DNA of 64,000 nucleotides from Alentia gelatinosa (GCA_950022655.1 OX465583.1:37971360-38035359), one strand, 5' to 3'. Positions 46,483-59,260 are shown, numbered from the stretch's first letter. The notes: generated by a model from the sequence alone, not told the origin. Translations and numbers: made by a program.

Positions 46483-49400
46483 CTGAAATTGATATAGATA
46501 ATTTACAATATGTTGTGTTGCAGAAAAGATTACATAAGATATCAATATTATCAATATCTGATATTTATTGCTTGTTATTATATGAAAATATTTCCATAAC
46601 TGGTATTTGTAATAAGAAAAAAGAAAATTCTACATGTACACAGGAGATCATGGTGAATAATTCCTATGCTGAATCAGATAGGGCATAACCTCAGCTAAAG
46701 AAGGTGGAGTCCTTGTTATAAAGGATTTTGACAATAGTGTAGCTTTTCCATTTAATTGTCTGCATTATACTTTTTACCTATTCCTATGTGATTCTGTTCA
46801 TTTGGACAGTTTCACCAGTTCACTACCGCCTTTTAAAATATTAGGAGTAATGTTCCGAAAGATTGCCCATGTGGCGAATTTGTAACAACTCAATAAGCAT
46901 ACATTTTTAAAACATGAAAATGACAAGTTACTTCATTAAACTTTGGTGGGATTGCAGAATAATGTAGGTATTATCAATTTTGCTCGGATCTGCACTAAGA
47001 GGAAAAGATATTAAAATTACACTTACCAACAATCTGCATAATTGCCGTTGCAATTGCTAAGGACGTAGCTTTATCTTTACTTGTAACACATCTGAAATAT
47101 AGACATAAAGCTCACGCAAGGTCTGACTCATTACATGGTTTATTTTCAAATTATACATTACATAAGTATAAGGGTATATAAGAAGCAGATGTCCACTCAG
47201 ACCTCACTGTGTTAGCTAGTCTATAAGATTAGGCCTTAGTTACAGTATGTGACAGTATGGACTTCATGCTTCATGAAGGGTCGCAGGCCCATCACTATTC
47301 TATCGAAACACTGGAGACACCACTTTAGAGTTATTGACCAATGACAATGGGACCACGATCACATCATGTGACCAGGCTTTGCCCATCTACATCACCAGAC
47401 AGTAATGTAGAGAGTTGCGGCTTGAATCATACATATTTGTAACAGTAGAAGCTTAAAATCTTTTCATTGGTTGTCGTTGCTGGCCTGCCCGTTAGAGTCG
47501 GTGAGGCCCCAGTAGAGTATTAATGATTGAGTCACTGTCATTGACTGTGCTGTCAGCTAATGCGCAGTTTATTTGATCATGTGATCATTTGTAGGGTACG
47601 TATAGACAACAGGAATCCAAATCTGTATAAATATCAGATGTGGAAAGAACCTAAGAAATATCAGCCTTGCTGAAAAATGGGGATCCAACAATTACAAATA
47701 TCCGGGTTGATATAAAGGATGATAATAACTCACCTCATGAGGATGCTCATTGTGGGAATAATGGCCATGCTGGCGACCAGTGTAGAGATGAAGTAAACAG
47801 CAGCGTAGGGGTAGATCATATTACACGTCTTTTTGCATGTTCCGGGGGTCACCTGCCCGCTAGGCACGCAGTTGCATCCTGTATATATCTGCAAGCAGAT
47901 ACAAAATAATTCGACATTTTCTTTCATTTTCCACATATGTATCTTCATTCAGGAATCTGTAGGTAATCATAACTGGATTATATCGATGTTCTCCCCAATA
48001 TTTTCCCCCTCAATGTCGTTCTCCTTTATCAATATCTAAGTTTGTGAACCAATATATTTATGGCATTTTAAAGGCGCTATCAATGGGCCTATGTTCTTAA
48101 GATTTGACGTAATATCGCATTGCGTTATTCGCGGTACTGTATTAAATCCGTATGCTCAAAGATACAATTCATGATGCTGAACGAGGCCTGGGTGGAGAGA
48201 TCCTTACCCCACCGCTCACCTTTTCGCAAGGATACAACTCATGTTTGATAATGGTAATAGATATGTAAATCATTTTGTGCCTTTACTGTTTGTATGCTGT
48301 TCCTCGGTAAAATGCTACTCTTAGACCTGCACTGCTGCTTATGATTTTCCCAAGGAAGTACATAAAAGTCTACAATTGTCTCGGTAGGTACCAGACTCTC
48401 CCAGATCCGAGAAAGGCAGATACATCTCTCAGAGCATGACTGACGAGTCTGTCAAGTCGTATTAAGCAAAAGCAAAAGTTCTCCCTTGTTTTTATATTTG
48501 TTTAAAGTGGGAAAATTATCACACGGTCTATCTTTAAGATGACTTACTGTAGCGAATGTTACGTTGTCCTTCGACTCGCCCGTGCAGCCTGCGTGGCAAG
48601 GTGAAAAGTAGTTGATACCATCTGCACAGACTGGGTTGAAACGCGTACCCTCACAACTACACTGAGAGTTACACTCCAACGTCAGGTTTCCCCTAAAACG
48701 TGCAGTTTACAAGGTTCAGAACAACTTACTTAGCTGGTTAGGACATGAAGTAGGCACTGTATGAATACAGATGTAGCTGTGAGAAACTCGTGTATGTGCA
48801 TCCAATACTACGTTAATTTACAAAATGAAACATATCATATACAATGTGACTCTATAACTTTATTAAATTGTATTTCTGTGTTATATACCCTTATGTCATG
48901 TATTCATCAAAACAGTTTAAACTTTTATTCATGTTCAAAATATAAAAATCCCCCCTTTGCAATCATTATATAATTTCATAATTGCATACATAATTACAAT
49001 AGAGTTTTATGATTGCTATGGTCGGATATCCTGATTGGTAGAGTGGGGATATAAGTCTCTTACCCTTTGACGTCGCCTGCCCACTTATCCTGTGGGCAAC
49101 CCATGAAGAAGAGCGCGAGGTAACCCAAGACGACAAAAGTCATGATACTAACTATGACCTTCATGGACTTGAAGGGTGTGGTGAGCTTCAGTTTGGATAC
49201 GAGTACTCCGCTTATAATTGGTCCAATAGCCCAGGAAACAGCACTGGTGGCACCTGTGAATATCCACGAAATGTCATGTCATGTATACATTTATTCAGGT
49301 CAAAAATGATAAAGCCTTTAAGACTGTCTGATAGGTACTATTTGAACCATTACTTCTGCTAAAATAAATCAATACAGGAGCGCCACTGGTAGCTACTGCT

Positions 49401-52400
49401 TCATTTTGACAGTGATCTTAAAATTACTGGACCTACTGAATGTATGTATTCGTGTCACAACGTACATACAATAGTCATGATAAGTATGCATATTTTGCTA
49501 ACAGTTAGATATATCACTCCAGTTAAATACCAACTCTACTATTTAACCCTTTCACTACGCTGCATAGCATCAAATACACACCCTGAAAAATGCCAATCCA
49601 ATTCCATTTTCACCCTGTAGTACAATATCCACAGTGACGTCATTATATCACACCTCAATGGTAATCCAAAATAATCAGGATGTCATATAAAAGTAATGAT
49701 ATCAACTACAATAAGTTTTACATAGGATGGAAAAATACTATTAAAGTATTTGCATTAATTCATCAAAAAATAGCAATAACTTAAATTTCGGAAATGATAT
49801 AATCGTACATGATGTAATGCACACAGTGCTTTTGAGATAGTTGCCTTCTTCGACCACGTCAATAAACAATAGTTTGTATTCGTTCTTTCTTGCATGTTGT
49901 TCATTGGACCTCACCTGTGACGATGCTTGCCGAGGACGCGGTCAGCCCGAAGTGCATCTCGAGGTACTTTGGTAGGAAAGTCATGACACCGCCCATGTAA
50001 ATCTTCACACAGATAGCAAATACAAGCATCATGTAGAGCCTATTTTTCAACAAGCGCACTAAAGCCCGGGGCAAGTCTGTAAGGCATGACAAAAAAGTTA
50101 TCAGTGGTGGGAGGAATAGAGATTATTTGTGATATGGCTAGCCCTTTATATATGGGGGTTTGCATGTGGTTTCGATTTTTTTATCGAATCGAACAGAAAT
50201 TGGAACCTTTATTAAAATATTTTATTGTCCTTGTGCTACATGTGACTATTATTTGATGATAGAATAAACCAACATAAAATCAGGACACGCCTCAGCATTC
50301 GAAGTTGTTGGTTTTACACAATATACACCTTTTCTAGATTACCTTTTCGCACAAACGGGCAATTCATTTTACAAAAGACTGTCTAAAATTACAATGTTCG
50401 TTTTGAGTCAAACATACAAGTCTCAGGTTATTCCATATCATCTGTTCTAAAAAAACCTTATATTCCATAAAGGAAGATTTCATACGAGCACAAATTTTGA
50501 GAAACCATTTCAACGTGGATTACACTAGACTTGTATGATATTTTCGGCAAATCACATTACGGATTTAGTGTACAGGACCCTCTGTGCCACGCGTACACGC
50601 CTTTTGAACATGATTGACAGGTGTTTCCTTTGATGACGGCCTGACATGTAAGCTGACTGTAATCGTGTAACCACATGATGCTATTTTATTTCCGAATAAA
50701 AATATCAGAGAGACCAGTAATAAGGACGGGAGGTCTGAATCCGTCTTTGCAATTAGATATATATTCATTCTATGGCTATGGCATTCTATTCTCGCCAGTA
50801 TTGCAGTCTGTCTTCTTCGTATATAATCATATTGAATAGAACATGATAGATATAACATGATTAGGCCACTTGAGGGGCACAGGTTAAATGTCATTAACTT
50901 AGCAAATGTCATATTAGAATCCAGGTGACCTGGATTTATGTCGTTTGTGGTGACGGGATCATGGTTTATATGGGTTAGCATGCCAGCAAGCCACTTCAAC
51001 TTTCAACAGTGCCTAGTTGAATCTACTATCAGCTCAATCCTAGTGGGTTATCTCTGAGTTTGAGTATGGATTTTCGGCACTATATCATTCCTGCTCCGGG
51101 GAAAAGACAAGTTTGACTTTGCGAATGCAATGTTACTGGGAATTGTGTTCCTTGGTAAATACTTATACCAAGTGTTATATATACTGTACCTGAAGCCTTG
51201 AGTGAAAATGAACGCAATTACACAACGTGGTTAAAAAGCAATCATGCCCTTCTCCTATACGGGAATCCCGACAGACTTTAACACCAGGAGGCAGTATCGA
51301 GCTTTATTTTACATAATACGTGTACACAGAATTATTAGAAAATGAAACGAAAAAGACATGGTCGTGATTTATTAGACTTAGCATGGACCGGGCTGGATTA
51401 TAATGGGTTGGAGTTTGACAATTCAAACTTTGAAGATATCTTCTGACACTATCCACAGGGTGTTAGATACAGACCAGATGCTACCCGATGCTACAAGGAT
51501 TGTTTTATGACAATGATCGGGAATTGGTCAATTACTACTTTTACCACATAAAGTATAACACACAGAGCATACCTTTAGCCAACTCTTTAGCGGTCGGGGC
51601 AGGGGCTGCTCGTTTTCCCTTGGCCTTTCCCTTCTTCTCTATATTGGACGGGAAGAGGAGCATAGGAAATGCCCAGACCACAGACAGACCAGCGCAGATA
51701 ACGAATCCCAGCCACCATGCCCCAACCCAGCGTGGGTCACGTGGTCCGAATCCTGGGTCTAAAACAGAACCACAACACATTCAACTATGTATACATACAA
51801 CTATATATATATATATATAGCTGTCTTTATTGACGACAAAAGGCGTGATTATGTAAAAAGAGAATAAATCAGGTCAAATAAAAAAGTCTGTAAACAGATT
51901 TCTTATTCTTAAATTGGAAAATATAGTTGATGGCTTCATCTATCTATGTTTCCCTCTAAAACCTTTTTTAGACCCAAACGCCTCGTCTCCGAGCCTGATA
52001 CTCTCTAAAATTCATTTATTGTGTTTATAAGTTAATGTCCACTATAGTATTGCTTACTGGTGAGAGGGGTAGCATTTATATTTTTGAATTAATCCCCTTA
52101 TATCATTAGGTCGAAGCTTGCCCTCCAGGATAACATTTAATCTATAAGAAGGTCAATTATCAGGTCGGTTGAGGTGATATAGCAGACTTCAGTGAGCACA
52201 TATCGAGGAGATATATAATTTGGCAGCTTATATACATGTAGACTGTTAACAGGGCGGCATTCAACATCAAACGATCCACACTGATAAAAATATTGACCCT
52301 GTCACACTCTATATGTAGTGTAATTAATTAGAATGTTTCTCAGTCGTGTAAATAGAGGAAAGTCTGAATTAAAACAGGAAAGCTAAACACCACTCAGCCA

Positions 52401-54413
52401 GCTGACAGATGTGAAAGCAAGACAAAATTCAATTAGATTATATGTTAAATACTGTTTTTCGCTTACATTTTTTGTCAGTAAGAAGTGAGGGCAAGGAATG
52501 AGCAGATATTGAATCAGCAATGGGAGTAGAAAGTAGTCACAAATCTTTATTTTAGATATACAACTTTATCACTATTCCTGTATGCTCCGAGCAATTGCTC
52601 AAATACCTAAATGATATATATATATATATATATATATATATCTTTAGGAAAGGGGCACGAGGGACTATTATCGTTTAGTACATACTTGAGAGGTCCACGT
52701 AGAGACTGGTTGTCCAAGCTCCAAGCAGAAAGCCCATGACTGGAGAGAAGGCTCGCATTGAGAACATGTACGCTGGAATATAAAAATTATATCAGTAAAG
52801 TGCTACTTCTTCACATAATTTCAAGAGATGCAAAGGGGAATCTGAGAGGGCCCAAAATCAATTTTGGGTTTTACATGGATGAGGTACCACAATTAACCGG
52901 ATATGCATTATCAAAGTGAGTGCATCATAGTTGTGAACTTGGAATAACGTTTTGTTATAATTGTGTCATTTGTCCCTGTCCAACTCTACATCAGAGTCTT
53001 CCAATCATGAGGTATATATATATATATATGTGATGCCTGTAATATCAGAAGCGCAATTTGTTTTTACAATAAAGAAGAAATGAAAATATCGATCACTTTG
53101 GTATTCAAATGTCGATATCAATCTAGAAAAATGGATTTTAATTTCATCTCGCAAAAAACATCGACACTAAATAATTCATATGCATGCCTAAATAAGGTCA
53201 TTACTTATAAAGTCGAGGACAAATGATTACATATAATATACATCCTATATATCTAGAATTTGATAACATGCTGGGTTAGCTGAATAAGGGGATGTATATA
53301 TATGTGTGATATATATTTATACATATGTGTGATATATATTTATACATATATGATATTTATACAGTAGAACCCCGCGTAAGCGAACACCCTCCGTCCTGGT
53401 CCAAAGTGCCCGCTTACGCGGCGTGGCCGCTTGAAATAAGCATCTAATAGAGGGATCCGTACCTAGCAAAGGTGACCGTTAACGCGGGGTGACCTTACGT
53501 GGGGTGTCCGTTAGTCGGGGTTCTACTGTACATATTTCTGTATCTGATGAAGTTTATTTCTGGATCTGTCGAGGTTACCTAAGGCCTCGAGTATTGATGA
53601 TGCTTATAGAAATAAAAGCTACTTAACAAAAAGAAAACCATAAAAAGTATCTAAACATTGAAAGTGTATACAAGAAAGTCAATTCTTAAACATACCGAAG
53701 TATTTTGGTGATTTGTTCTTGGCATTGTCGTCCAGGTATGTCATGCTCATGGTGAACTTAGGCGACTGGCCGACGCCCTGGAGTAACTCGGACGCGATGA
53801 AGATGCCAAAGGCTGCGGCGTTAAATGTTCTTAAAGACCCCACCCCTCCACACACCTCCTTAGCATTGTCGTCCGTGCGGCTGGCACAGAACTCTGTCAG
53901 TGTGGGTCGCTTCATTGTCGTGTTATAAGTGCCGTTTAAAATTGGTGGAGGCTCGCTCGAACCGCCAAAAAAGAAATGCGGCGTTGCGAACAGGAATATT
54001 GCTGATGATGAGAGGAGCGTAGCTGCAGCAAATAACCGTGGCTTATTGCTGTAGCGGAAGAAATGACTGAATAAGACGACTGTGAGCATGTAACCGATGT
54101 TGTCGACGTTCTTGATGAACCCAGACATGGAGCTGGAGAGACCATAGTTCTTCTCGATTTGTGTGATGACAGCGGAGTAATATGTGAAGTTCATATTGCC
54201 GAACAGTGACCAGAAGGCCAGGGTGGCTGTGAAGGCCCTGACGTTGGCGCACGACTGCAGGAAGGATGGTCGCCATGAGCCAAGTCCACACTGTGTGTCG
54301 ATCGATGGGACGTCGTCGTGGAACTCTTCAACGACGCCATCTTGAATCTGGTCTCCGTTGGCAGGAGAGGTCAACGGAATACTGCTGGCCCGTCCGTTAG
54401 TTTGCTTCCCCAT
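46172..54413 (-). CDS. Slco: Organic anion transporting polypeptide (SLCO/OATP), nine coding exons, 672 aa
   Basis: Spliced CDS (minus): 54413-53696, 52772-52686, 51758-51573, 50076-49915, 49253-49064, 48692-48548, 47888-47734, 47091-47027, 46482-46172. All junctions are GT-AG with matching phases; total 2019 nt, 673 codons with stop. Family knowledge: 12-segment plasma-membrane uptake carriers of amphipathic organic anions, usually 650-720 residues. Seen: N-terminal IEKNYGLSSSMSGFI; the superfamily signature DPRWVGAWWLGF (276-287); and a large loop between residues 455 and 518 with ten cysteines, including CNSQCSCEGTRFNPVCADG, which is the Kazal-like ECL5 domain. The terminal exon has IDSACLIQ and an acidic cytoplasmic tail. 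Nothing is broken. The substrate and subfamily cannot be told from this sequence. Confidence 0.94.
47027..47091 (-). CDS. Slco: OATP coding exon 8
   Basis: A 65-nt exon reading RCVTSKDKATSLAIATAIMQ then IVG. It follows an atttcag acceptor and ends in phase 1 at gtaagt. The match to the OATP segment before the last membrane helix is clear. Confidence 0.9.
47734..47888 (-). CDS. Slco: OATP coding exon 7 (Kazal-like loop, second part)
   Basis: Reads IYTGCNCVPSGQVTPGTCKK, TCNMIYPY and a membrane segment through MSILM. Four more loop cysteines (501, 503, 514, 518). It starts after ttgcag and ends AG|gtgagt (phase 2). Confidence 0.93.
48548..48692 (-). CDS. Slco: OATP coding exon 6 (Kazal-like loop, first part)
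   Basis: Reads GNLTLECNSQCSCEGTRFNP and VCADGINYFSPCHAGCTG, then NVTFAT, ending in phase 0 at gtaagt. Six cysteines (455, 459, 461, 470, 480, 484) belong to the Kazal-like extracellular loop 5. Confidence 0.93.
49064..49253 (-). CDS. Slco: OATP coding exon 5
   Basis: Reads ATSAVSWAIGPIISGVLVSK, KLKLTTPFKSMK, a hydrophobic segment and FFMGCPQDKWAGDVKG. It follows a ttcacag acceptor and ends in phase 2 at gtaaga. Confidence 0.92.
49915..50076 (-). CDS. Slco: OATP coding exon 4
   Basis: Reads DLPRALVRLLKNRLYMMLVF through GGVMTFLPKYLEMHFGLTAS after a ttacag acceptor. It ends SIVTG in phase 1 at gtgagg. FLPKYLE...FGLTASSAS is a conserved OATP stretch. Confidence 0.94.
51573..51758 (-). CDS. Slco: OATP coding exon 3 (superfamily signature)
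   Basis: Begins after gttttag with NPGFGPRDPRWVGAWWLGF, the diagnostic OATP signature at the edge of membrane segment 6. A Lys/Ala-rich cytoplasmic loop follows, ending LAKG at a gtatgc donor (phase 1). Confidence 0.95.
52686..52772 (-). CDS. Slco: OATP coding exon 2
   Basis: An 87-nt exon after tattccag reading AYMFSMRAFSPVMGFLLGAW and TTSLYVDLS. It ends at gtatgt (phase 1). PVMGFLLGAW is typical of the family. Confidence 0.92.
53362..53528. mobile_element. pogo-like MITE in OATP intron 1
   Basis: TIRs CAGTAGAACCCCG at the left and CGGGGTTCTACTG at the right, each bordered by TA, give a 167-bp element with a TA target duplication. Similarity extends about 30 nt inward in each arm. End sequence and TA target fit the pogo/Tigger side of the Tc1-mariner superfamily. 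No coding sequence inside. Confidence 0.75.
53696..54413 (-). CDS. Slco: OATP coding exon 1
   Basis: Residues 1-239: a polar N-terminus, then SLFGNMNFTYYSAVITQIEK and LSSSMSGFIKNVDNIGYMLT, which are the first membrane segments of OATPs, and NGTYNTT glycosylation sequons. It ends KYF with a phase-1 gtatgt donor. A tttccag acceptor lies 20 nt before the ATG (exon starts at 54432), so a non-coding first exon is expected upstream. Confidence 0.92.
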
Positions 54414-54989
54414 GTTTAGAGGTTAGTGCCTGCTGGAAAGAGAAATATATTTGAATCAATATCATCCAATTTATCAGAGACGGGCTGAATCTGAATTGAA
54501 AGCTATCTAATTATAATTACAACTTAAACCACTTTTTTCTCGGAATGGTCCCATCTAGTACTGCCTCCATCCCATGTAACTCGTTGAGCCGATGAAACAA
54601 TGAGTAGCAAAATGACGTTTTTAATCAATAGTAGATAATGACTGTCATCAAATGGTATGTTCGTCATTGATGAATGAGCGTGGAATAGTAAACAAATAAA
54701 AGTTAAAGGGTTGGGAATATAAATCCTGTCATTCTCTGTAACCCACTTACATGCAAGCAACTTGTTATTTCTGCAACTGCTAGGATCGAAATATATCAAG
54801 CACCAGTGGGTCAATGAGGTATTTCGGTATCTAGTGATTAGTGATGGTCAGTTAGGCACTGGCCCTCTGCTTCTTTCCCAATCTTTCAGTGTTAAGGGTG
54901 ATGAAGGATTAGTGTTTTTGCAGCAAACTCAAAGACTATGTGATAGTTTATCCTTTTAACATAGTGAATGAGGGTGTTGCCTACATTCA

Positions 54990-55508
54990 TTAAAGGCATA
55001 TCCTACAATTAAAGTGGCGCCACCTGGTGATTTTTAGATAATGTCAATCATTGGTCAAAACTGGTTTCTTGGGATTCATTCTAATTCTACATGAGGAAAT
55101 GTAACATTTTGTCCAGTTTATCCAATCTTAATAGGTAAAATAGGCCAATTGACATTTGCTTGATTTACATGTACTGAAATATATGGTTTTCGCGAATTAT
55201 TTCAAAAACGAGGACGGTGACCTATGATTTTTAAAGCTTAAATAAGTATTACTATATATGTACTACATTCTGTGAAAGTTTGAGGAAAGTGACATGGGTT
55301 TTACTATGTGAAAAAATACTTTTTAGAATTTCTCTATATTCTAATATAAAATTATCATACTATTGATCTATAAATCAAAAACTAGCACGGTGACCCCCGA
55401 TTTTTAAGTTATATATGTGTTCCACAACACTTGGAGATCATATTATCAAATTTTCAGGATATTGACATGGGTTTTAATTTTTAAGCCAAATTGTCTGATA
55501 TGCCTTTA
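54990..55508. mobile_element. TIR element of about 0.5 kb with internal duplication
   Basis: Left end TAAAGGCATATCCTACAATT and right end AATTGTCTGATATGCCTTTA are inverted copies. The interior holds two imperfect direct units of about 170 bp: each has CGGTGACC...GATTTTTAA (55214 and 55387 regions) followed about 80 nt later by TGACATGGGTTTTA. No transposase. Superfamily not settled. Confidence 0.6.
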
Positions 55509-56121
55509 AGGGGACATAATGAGTGGGGCTGAATTACATCTGTTCCGTATTGTTTTGGTCAGAAATATCCACCTTGTTCTTTGAACTCAATCAATATATC
55601 CAACACGGAACAAATCCGATTTGGTCACACTAGCTATGTCTCCGTATATAACATTTTTGATTTGACCTCATCCTCCTTTAGCTCTGAAAGGAGGGTGTCC
55701 CCCTTAGACAGGACAAACTTTTGAGATTACGTTTGTATGATACCCGCGTAGATGCGTCACCTCGGACATAAATAACATCATCTTATTTGGCATCCTATTT
55801 ATGCCTGCTTCTGTACACGTGGATTGTAAACCCTTATCTACGTTAGTATGTATCCTTATCTACGTCACTGTCTGATTATTCTAATCTCTGCGCCACAGTT
55901 TTTTTTTCATTTGCCATCGATCATACAAGTCCGTGATATATGGAAAATGCAATCTCATATTGTCAATATTGACTATAAAACGTTTCTAAAACCCGATCAT
56001 TTTAAATATCAATAAAAAAAACCTCATTCTTTTCGTTTTAAAGATTTCTTTTGATAGTTTTTACCTTCAATACAGAATTGTTCTGTGTGGTTCAGCCTGC
56101 CCTTAATTAACAGCCTGCCCT

Positions 56122-56123
<2 letters not shown>

Positions 56124-56186
<63 letters not shown>
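56124..56186 (+). repeat. TA microsatellite, about 31 units
   Basis: Uninterrupted TA dinucleotides, the longest in the window. Tyr/Ile open frames across it are artefacts. Shorter TA tracts occur near 17983, 51806, 52617 and 53015. Confidence 0.95.
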
Positions 56187-56187
<1 letters not shown>

Positions 56188-56496
56188 ACGCCGGACGTCC
56201 AATACAGCCATTACGTGTGCATAGATCGATACATGTGGAATATGTCCCCTGTGCTGTCTATGCCAGCATCCAATACTGGTGTATTTATATGAAATCACAA
56301 CATAAAGTGTGCCAGTAATTTTGTGTAGATTTACACCAATAATACAGTTCGCCATTGACCTGCACTTTTAGCATGCAAAGTGTGTTATTACTATGATTTC
56401 TGATGGTAAATGATACTATTATGATTGATTCTAAATAATTAATATTGAATGAACATTCAAGAATTTTTTTTCGAAGTACATGATGATTCCACGGGT

Positions 56497-56600
56497 GCAG
56501 ACGGGTGTGAAAGCAGCAGGTGTGAAAGCGGCGACGGCGGTAGAGGTGTTGGTGGCGGTGGCGGTGGCTTTGGTGGCTGTTGCGGTGGTACGGTGTACCT
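56497..56600 (+). repeat. GGT/GGC-rich trinucleotide-like tract
   Basis: GTGTGAAAGC, then repeated GGTGGCGGTGGC-type sequence. Open frames on both strands are low-complexity (Val/Ala or Thr/Ala). Confidence 0.8.
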
Positions 56601-56627
56601 GCACTAACGCTGGAGCCCTCGCTTTTG

Positions 56628-56653
56628 GTGTCCGCTTTTTAAGGGTTTTACTG
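56628..56653. mobile_element. Solitary diverged pogo-like TIR
   Basis: GGTGTCCGCTTTTTAAGG then GTTTTACTG bordered by TA, resembling the right end of the 53.4-kb MITE (GGTGTCCG...GGGTTCTACTG). No opposite end is recognised. Confidence 0.4.
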
Positions 56654-58444
56654 TACATTACTCTACTCTGTAGTCTGACACATATCATGCATTAAGCATT
56701 ATTAGAAAAGGTTTCCATAAACTAATCTATGAGATACTTCAAATTAGCCCATGTTACGATATATGGACACTAGGATGTAAATAAGTAGGGATGATGCCCA
56801 GTAGCCAGCTACTTAATACTGCTGATAAGGTCTTGATAACTGATGGGACTTTTAGCCCCTTGCCATCACCTCTTTACCTGATTGTACAACAGACAACAGC
56901 TATAATCCTAAATCCATATGATAAATTAGGCTGCTTTATCGTATTACCCAATGTCCAATAACCTGCGCTCTTTCAACACAAAACGTGTGTGATTAAGAAT
57001 AAAGTCTGATAGAGAATATATGTATAACTACATGACAGATTATTATGATGATTACCTGAATGACCAACCATCCATAACATATATGACTCCGTTGATGTTA
57101 TCCATTAGACCTCTTTCTACAGGCGTAATATGTTTATGGTACTCATTTAGATTATTTCATGAGAGAATGTACAGTGATTGCGTCGTATTCTGTGGTATTC
57201 CAGTTTTGATTTGTTACGTTTAACGTGTTTATCAGATTTGGTTAAGACAACACAGCAACAATGCACACCGTTGGTAGAGATAGAATGGCATAGTCCTAAA
57301 CAACATAGACATATAAATCTTCCTCTATGGAAAACCGACAAAATAATTATCAGCTGTGGAGATCAAACTGTCGAGACTAGTCAATGCAATGTCCTAGTTC
57401 GTTCCAGCTGTCAAATCTTTTGAATAAACAAAAGTCTTGCAAACACACACCCGTTCAAACTCTAGCTGTGATTGCAGTATATCGCTATAGATGTGAGGCC
57501 AGACTCAGCCGTGTTTGTCGGAGCGACGGTCAAACTAAATAATGCAACATTAGGCGGTGCTGAACGGAAACATCTATGATGCGGGTGGCGCATCGATAGA
57601 TCTTGTGTTTAACACTCCATGATTTCATCATATAATTAGCAAGGTTGTACTAGCCTGCCAGCATCGTTTATCTGTCTCCATTCCCTTGTTACACCCACCT
57701 GTAATCCGATCGGCATTATCTACAATTTGATACAGCATTGAGCTCGATTAGTTGTAAGATTGATAGTTGATGGCCGGCTTAATATTGCTTTATAATTGAA
57801 TTGATGCAGATAGGGATGTACTCTAGCAGTAACCACGCTATAATGATTTCGGGTTTTCAACATCTACTTTGTATCGATGGTGTTGCTCAGAAAAAGACGA
57901 TTGTTATTATGTCAGAATCAGTGTGAGATTTAGAGACCAGTTCATAGGAATCGATAGGATACCCCAGATACAGACTGAGCTGGTAGGCAGAATAGTTTCT
58001 GCTCATCGGTTCATTATTTGAAATGATCCATCATATTGTGTCAGGTCTGTGTCACAGTCAGAGTACGACAGAAAACACAGTGATAAATGTGGTTGTACTC
58101 TGATTTATACTTCATAAGCCGCCTTTGGAAGGGACGTTATATGAAATATGAATTATACGAAATGAAATATGAATATATGTTACTCATGTGTCTTTAGAGG
58201 TTAACTAATATCATAAAATATTTTGTGCGTTGGGGCTGAAGTCCATGCTTTAGGACAGAGACAAATACAGGAATGAACGGTTGATGTGAATAGTTTGGAG
58301 GCAATGGCCAGCCAGAGAACACCGTGACCCGACGGAGAACTAACCTTGATAGAAAACCGAGATTATAAACCTATAAATCGGGAAGCGTATGGAAGCAGGT
58401 TGGATGTTGAAGAGCCATGCTACATCAACACCAACATCACTTAC

Positions 58445-58660
58445 CTGTAGTTCTTACATCATCGCCAGTATCATTGCGAGTATCAATGAATAAGAAACGA
58501 TCTAAACTCTGTCTAAACCATTCTAGCAGGTCTGCATGTGAATCAGGGAGGTTGCAGATAAGTGATGGCGCATGGTCTGTAATTGTCTTTATATAATGCC
58601 AAAAATCGAGGTCTGTGATCGTGAGTGCTAGGGACAGAGTTGCCCCATCATTGGTCATTG
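58445..58660 (-). other. Possible upstream non-coding exon ending in a strong splice donor
   Basis: Minus strand shows CTACAG|gtaagtg at 58445/58444. The coding OATP exon starts 20 nt after an acceptor at 54432, so a 5' UTR exon must lie upstream, and this donor is one candidate (intron of about 4 kb). A 73-codon open frame from 58658 would stop shortly after such a splice, so it would be leader sequence or an upstream ORF. The 5' limit is not visible. Confidence 0.22.
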
Positions 58661-58839
58661 GGTCACTGGGGAATGTACGTTAGGACAGAGACATGTAAAT
58701 GTAGTTTGTGTCCCCTTTTTATCACATTACCTCCTTCCATTCTTTATGTTTAGTGCTTATATGATATTGTAGGGCCTTCTGATAAGCCTATAGAAATGGA
58801 GTTTAATGCGTTTATCAATGATCATTTACATTCTGTCTT

Positions 58840-59260
58840 CACCGTGCAGTACAGTACAGACTGGGACAGACTGAATGATACACACTCACCAACACATAGT
58901 GACAGGTACAAACTAACCGATGCCGACTAACTGGTACTAACGGACTAGTCCCAACTGACCAAATCTGACACAGATACAAAGTGGCCAGTATTCCCTGACA
59001 GATACACACCGAGTAACACATAGTGACTGGCACCAACTGACTGGTACCAACTGATACACACTAACCAATACCGAATGGCTGGTACGGTGTGACTGACAGA
59101 TATTTAGTGACTGGTACTGACAGACCAGTTCCAACTGACTGGTACCAACTGACTGATACTGACTGACTGGTAATGGCAGACAAGTACGAACTCACCAACA
59201 CCAACTGACTGGTACTGGCTGACAGGTACCACCTGACCATTACTACCTGATGCATAAGGA
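58840..59260. repeat. Degenerate minisatellite based on ACTGACTGGTACCA
   Basis: Irregular units of about 12-20 bp rich in GACTGACTGGTACCAACT, ACACACT and GACAGGTAC. Minus-strand frames (VSVSWYQSV-like) arise from the repeat. Array borders are fuzzy. Confidence 0.72.

Larger units (their letters stand above)
55509..58444. other. Intergenic or 5' intron of OATP
   Basis: Holds the TA and GGT microsatellites and a solitary TIR listed separately. No coding exon recognised. Confidence 0.45.

Noticed and set aside
50565..50999. 144-codon frame on the minus strand within OATP intron 3
   Set aside because: It lies between two well-fitted OATP exons, shows no family resemblance and no splice fit, and such lengths occur by chance.
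56085..56355. Open frames on both strands rich in Tyr and Ile
   Set aside because: They cross the TA microsatellite; the frame is an artefact of the dinucleotide repeat.
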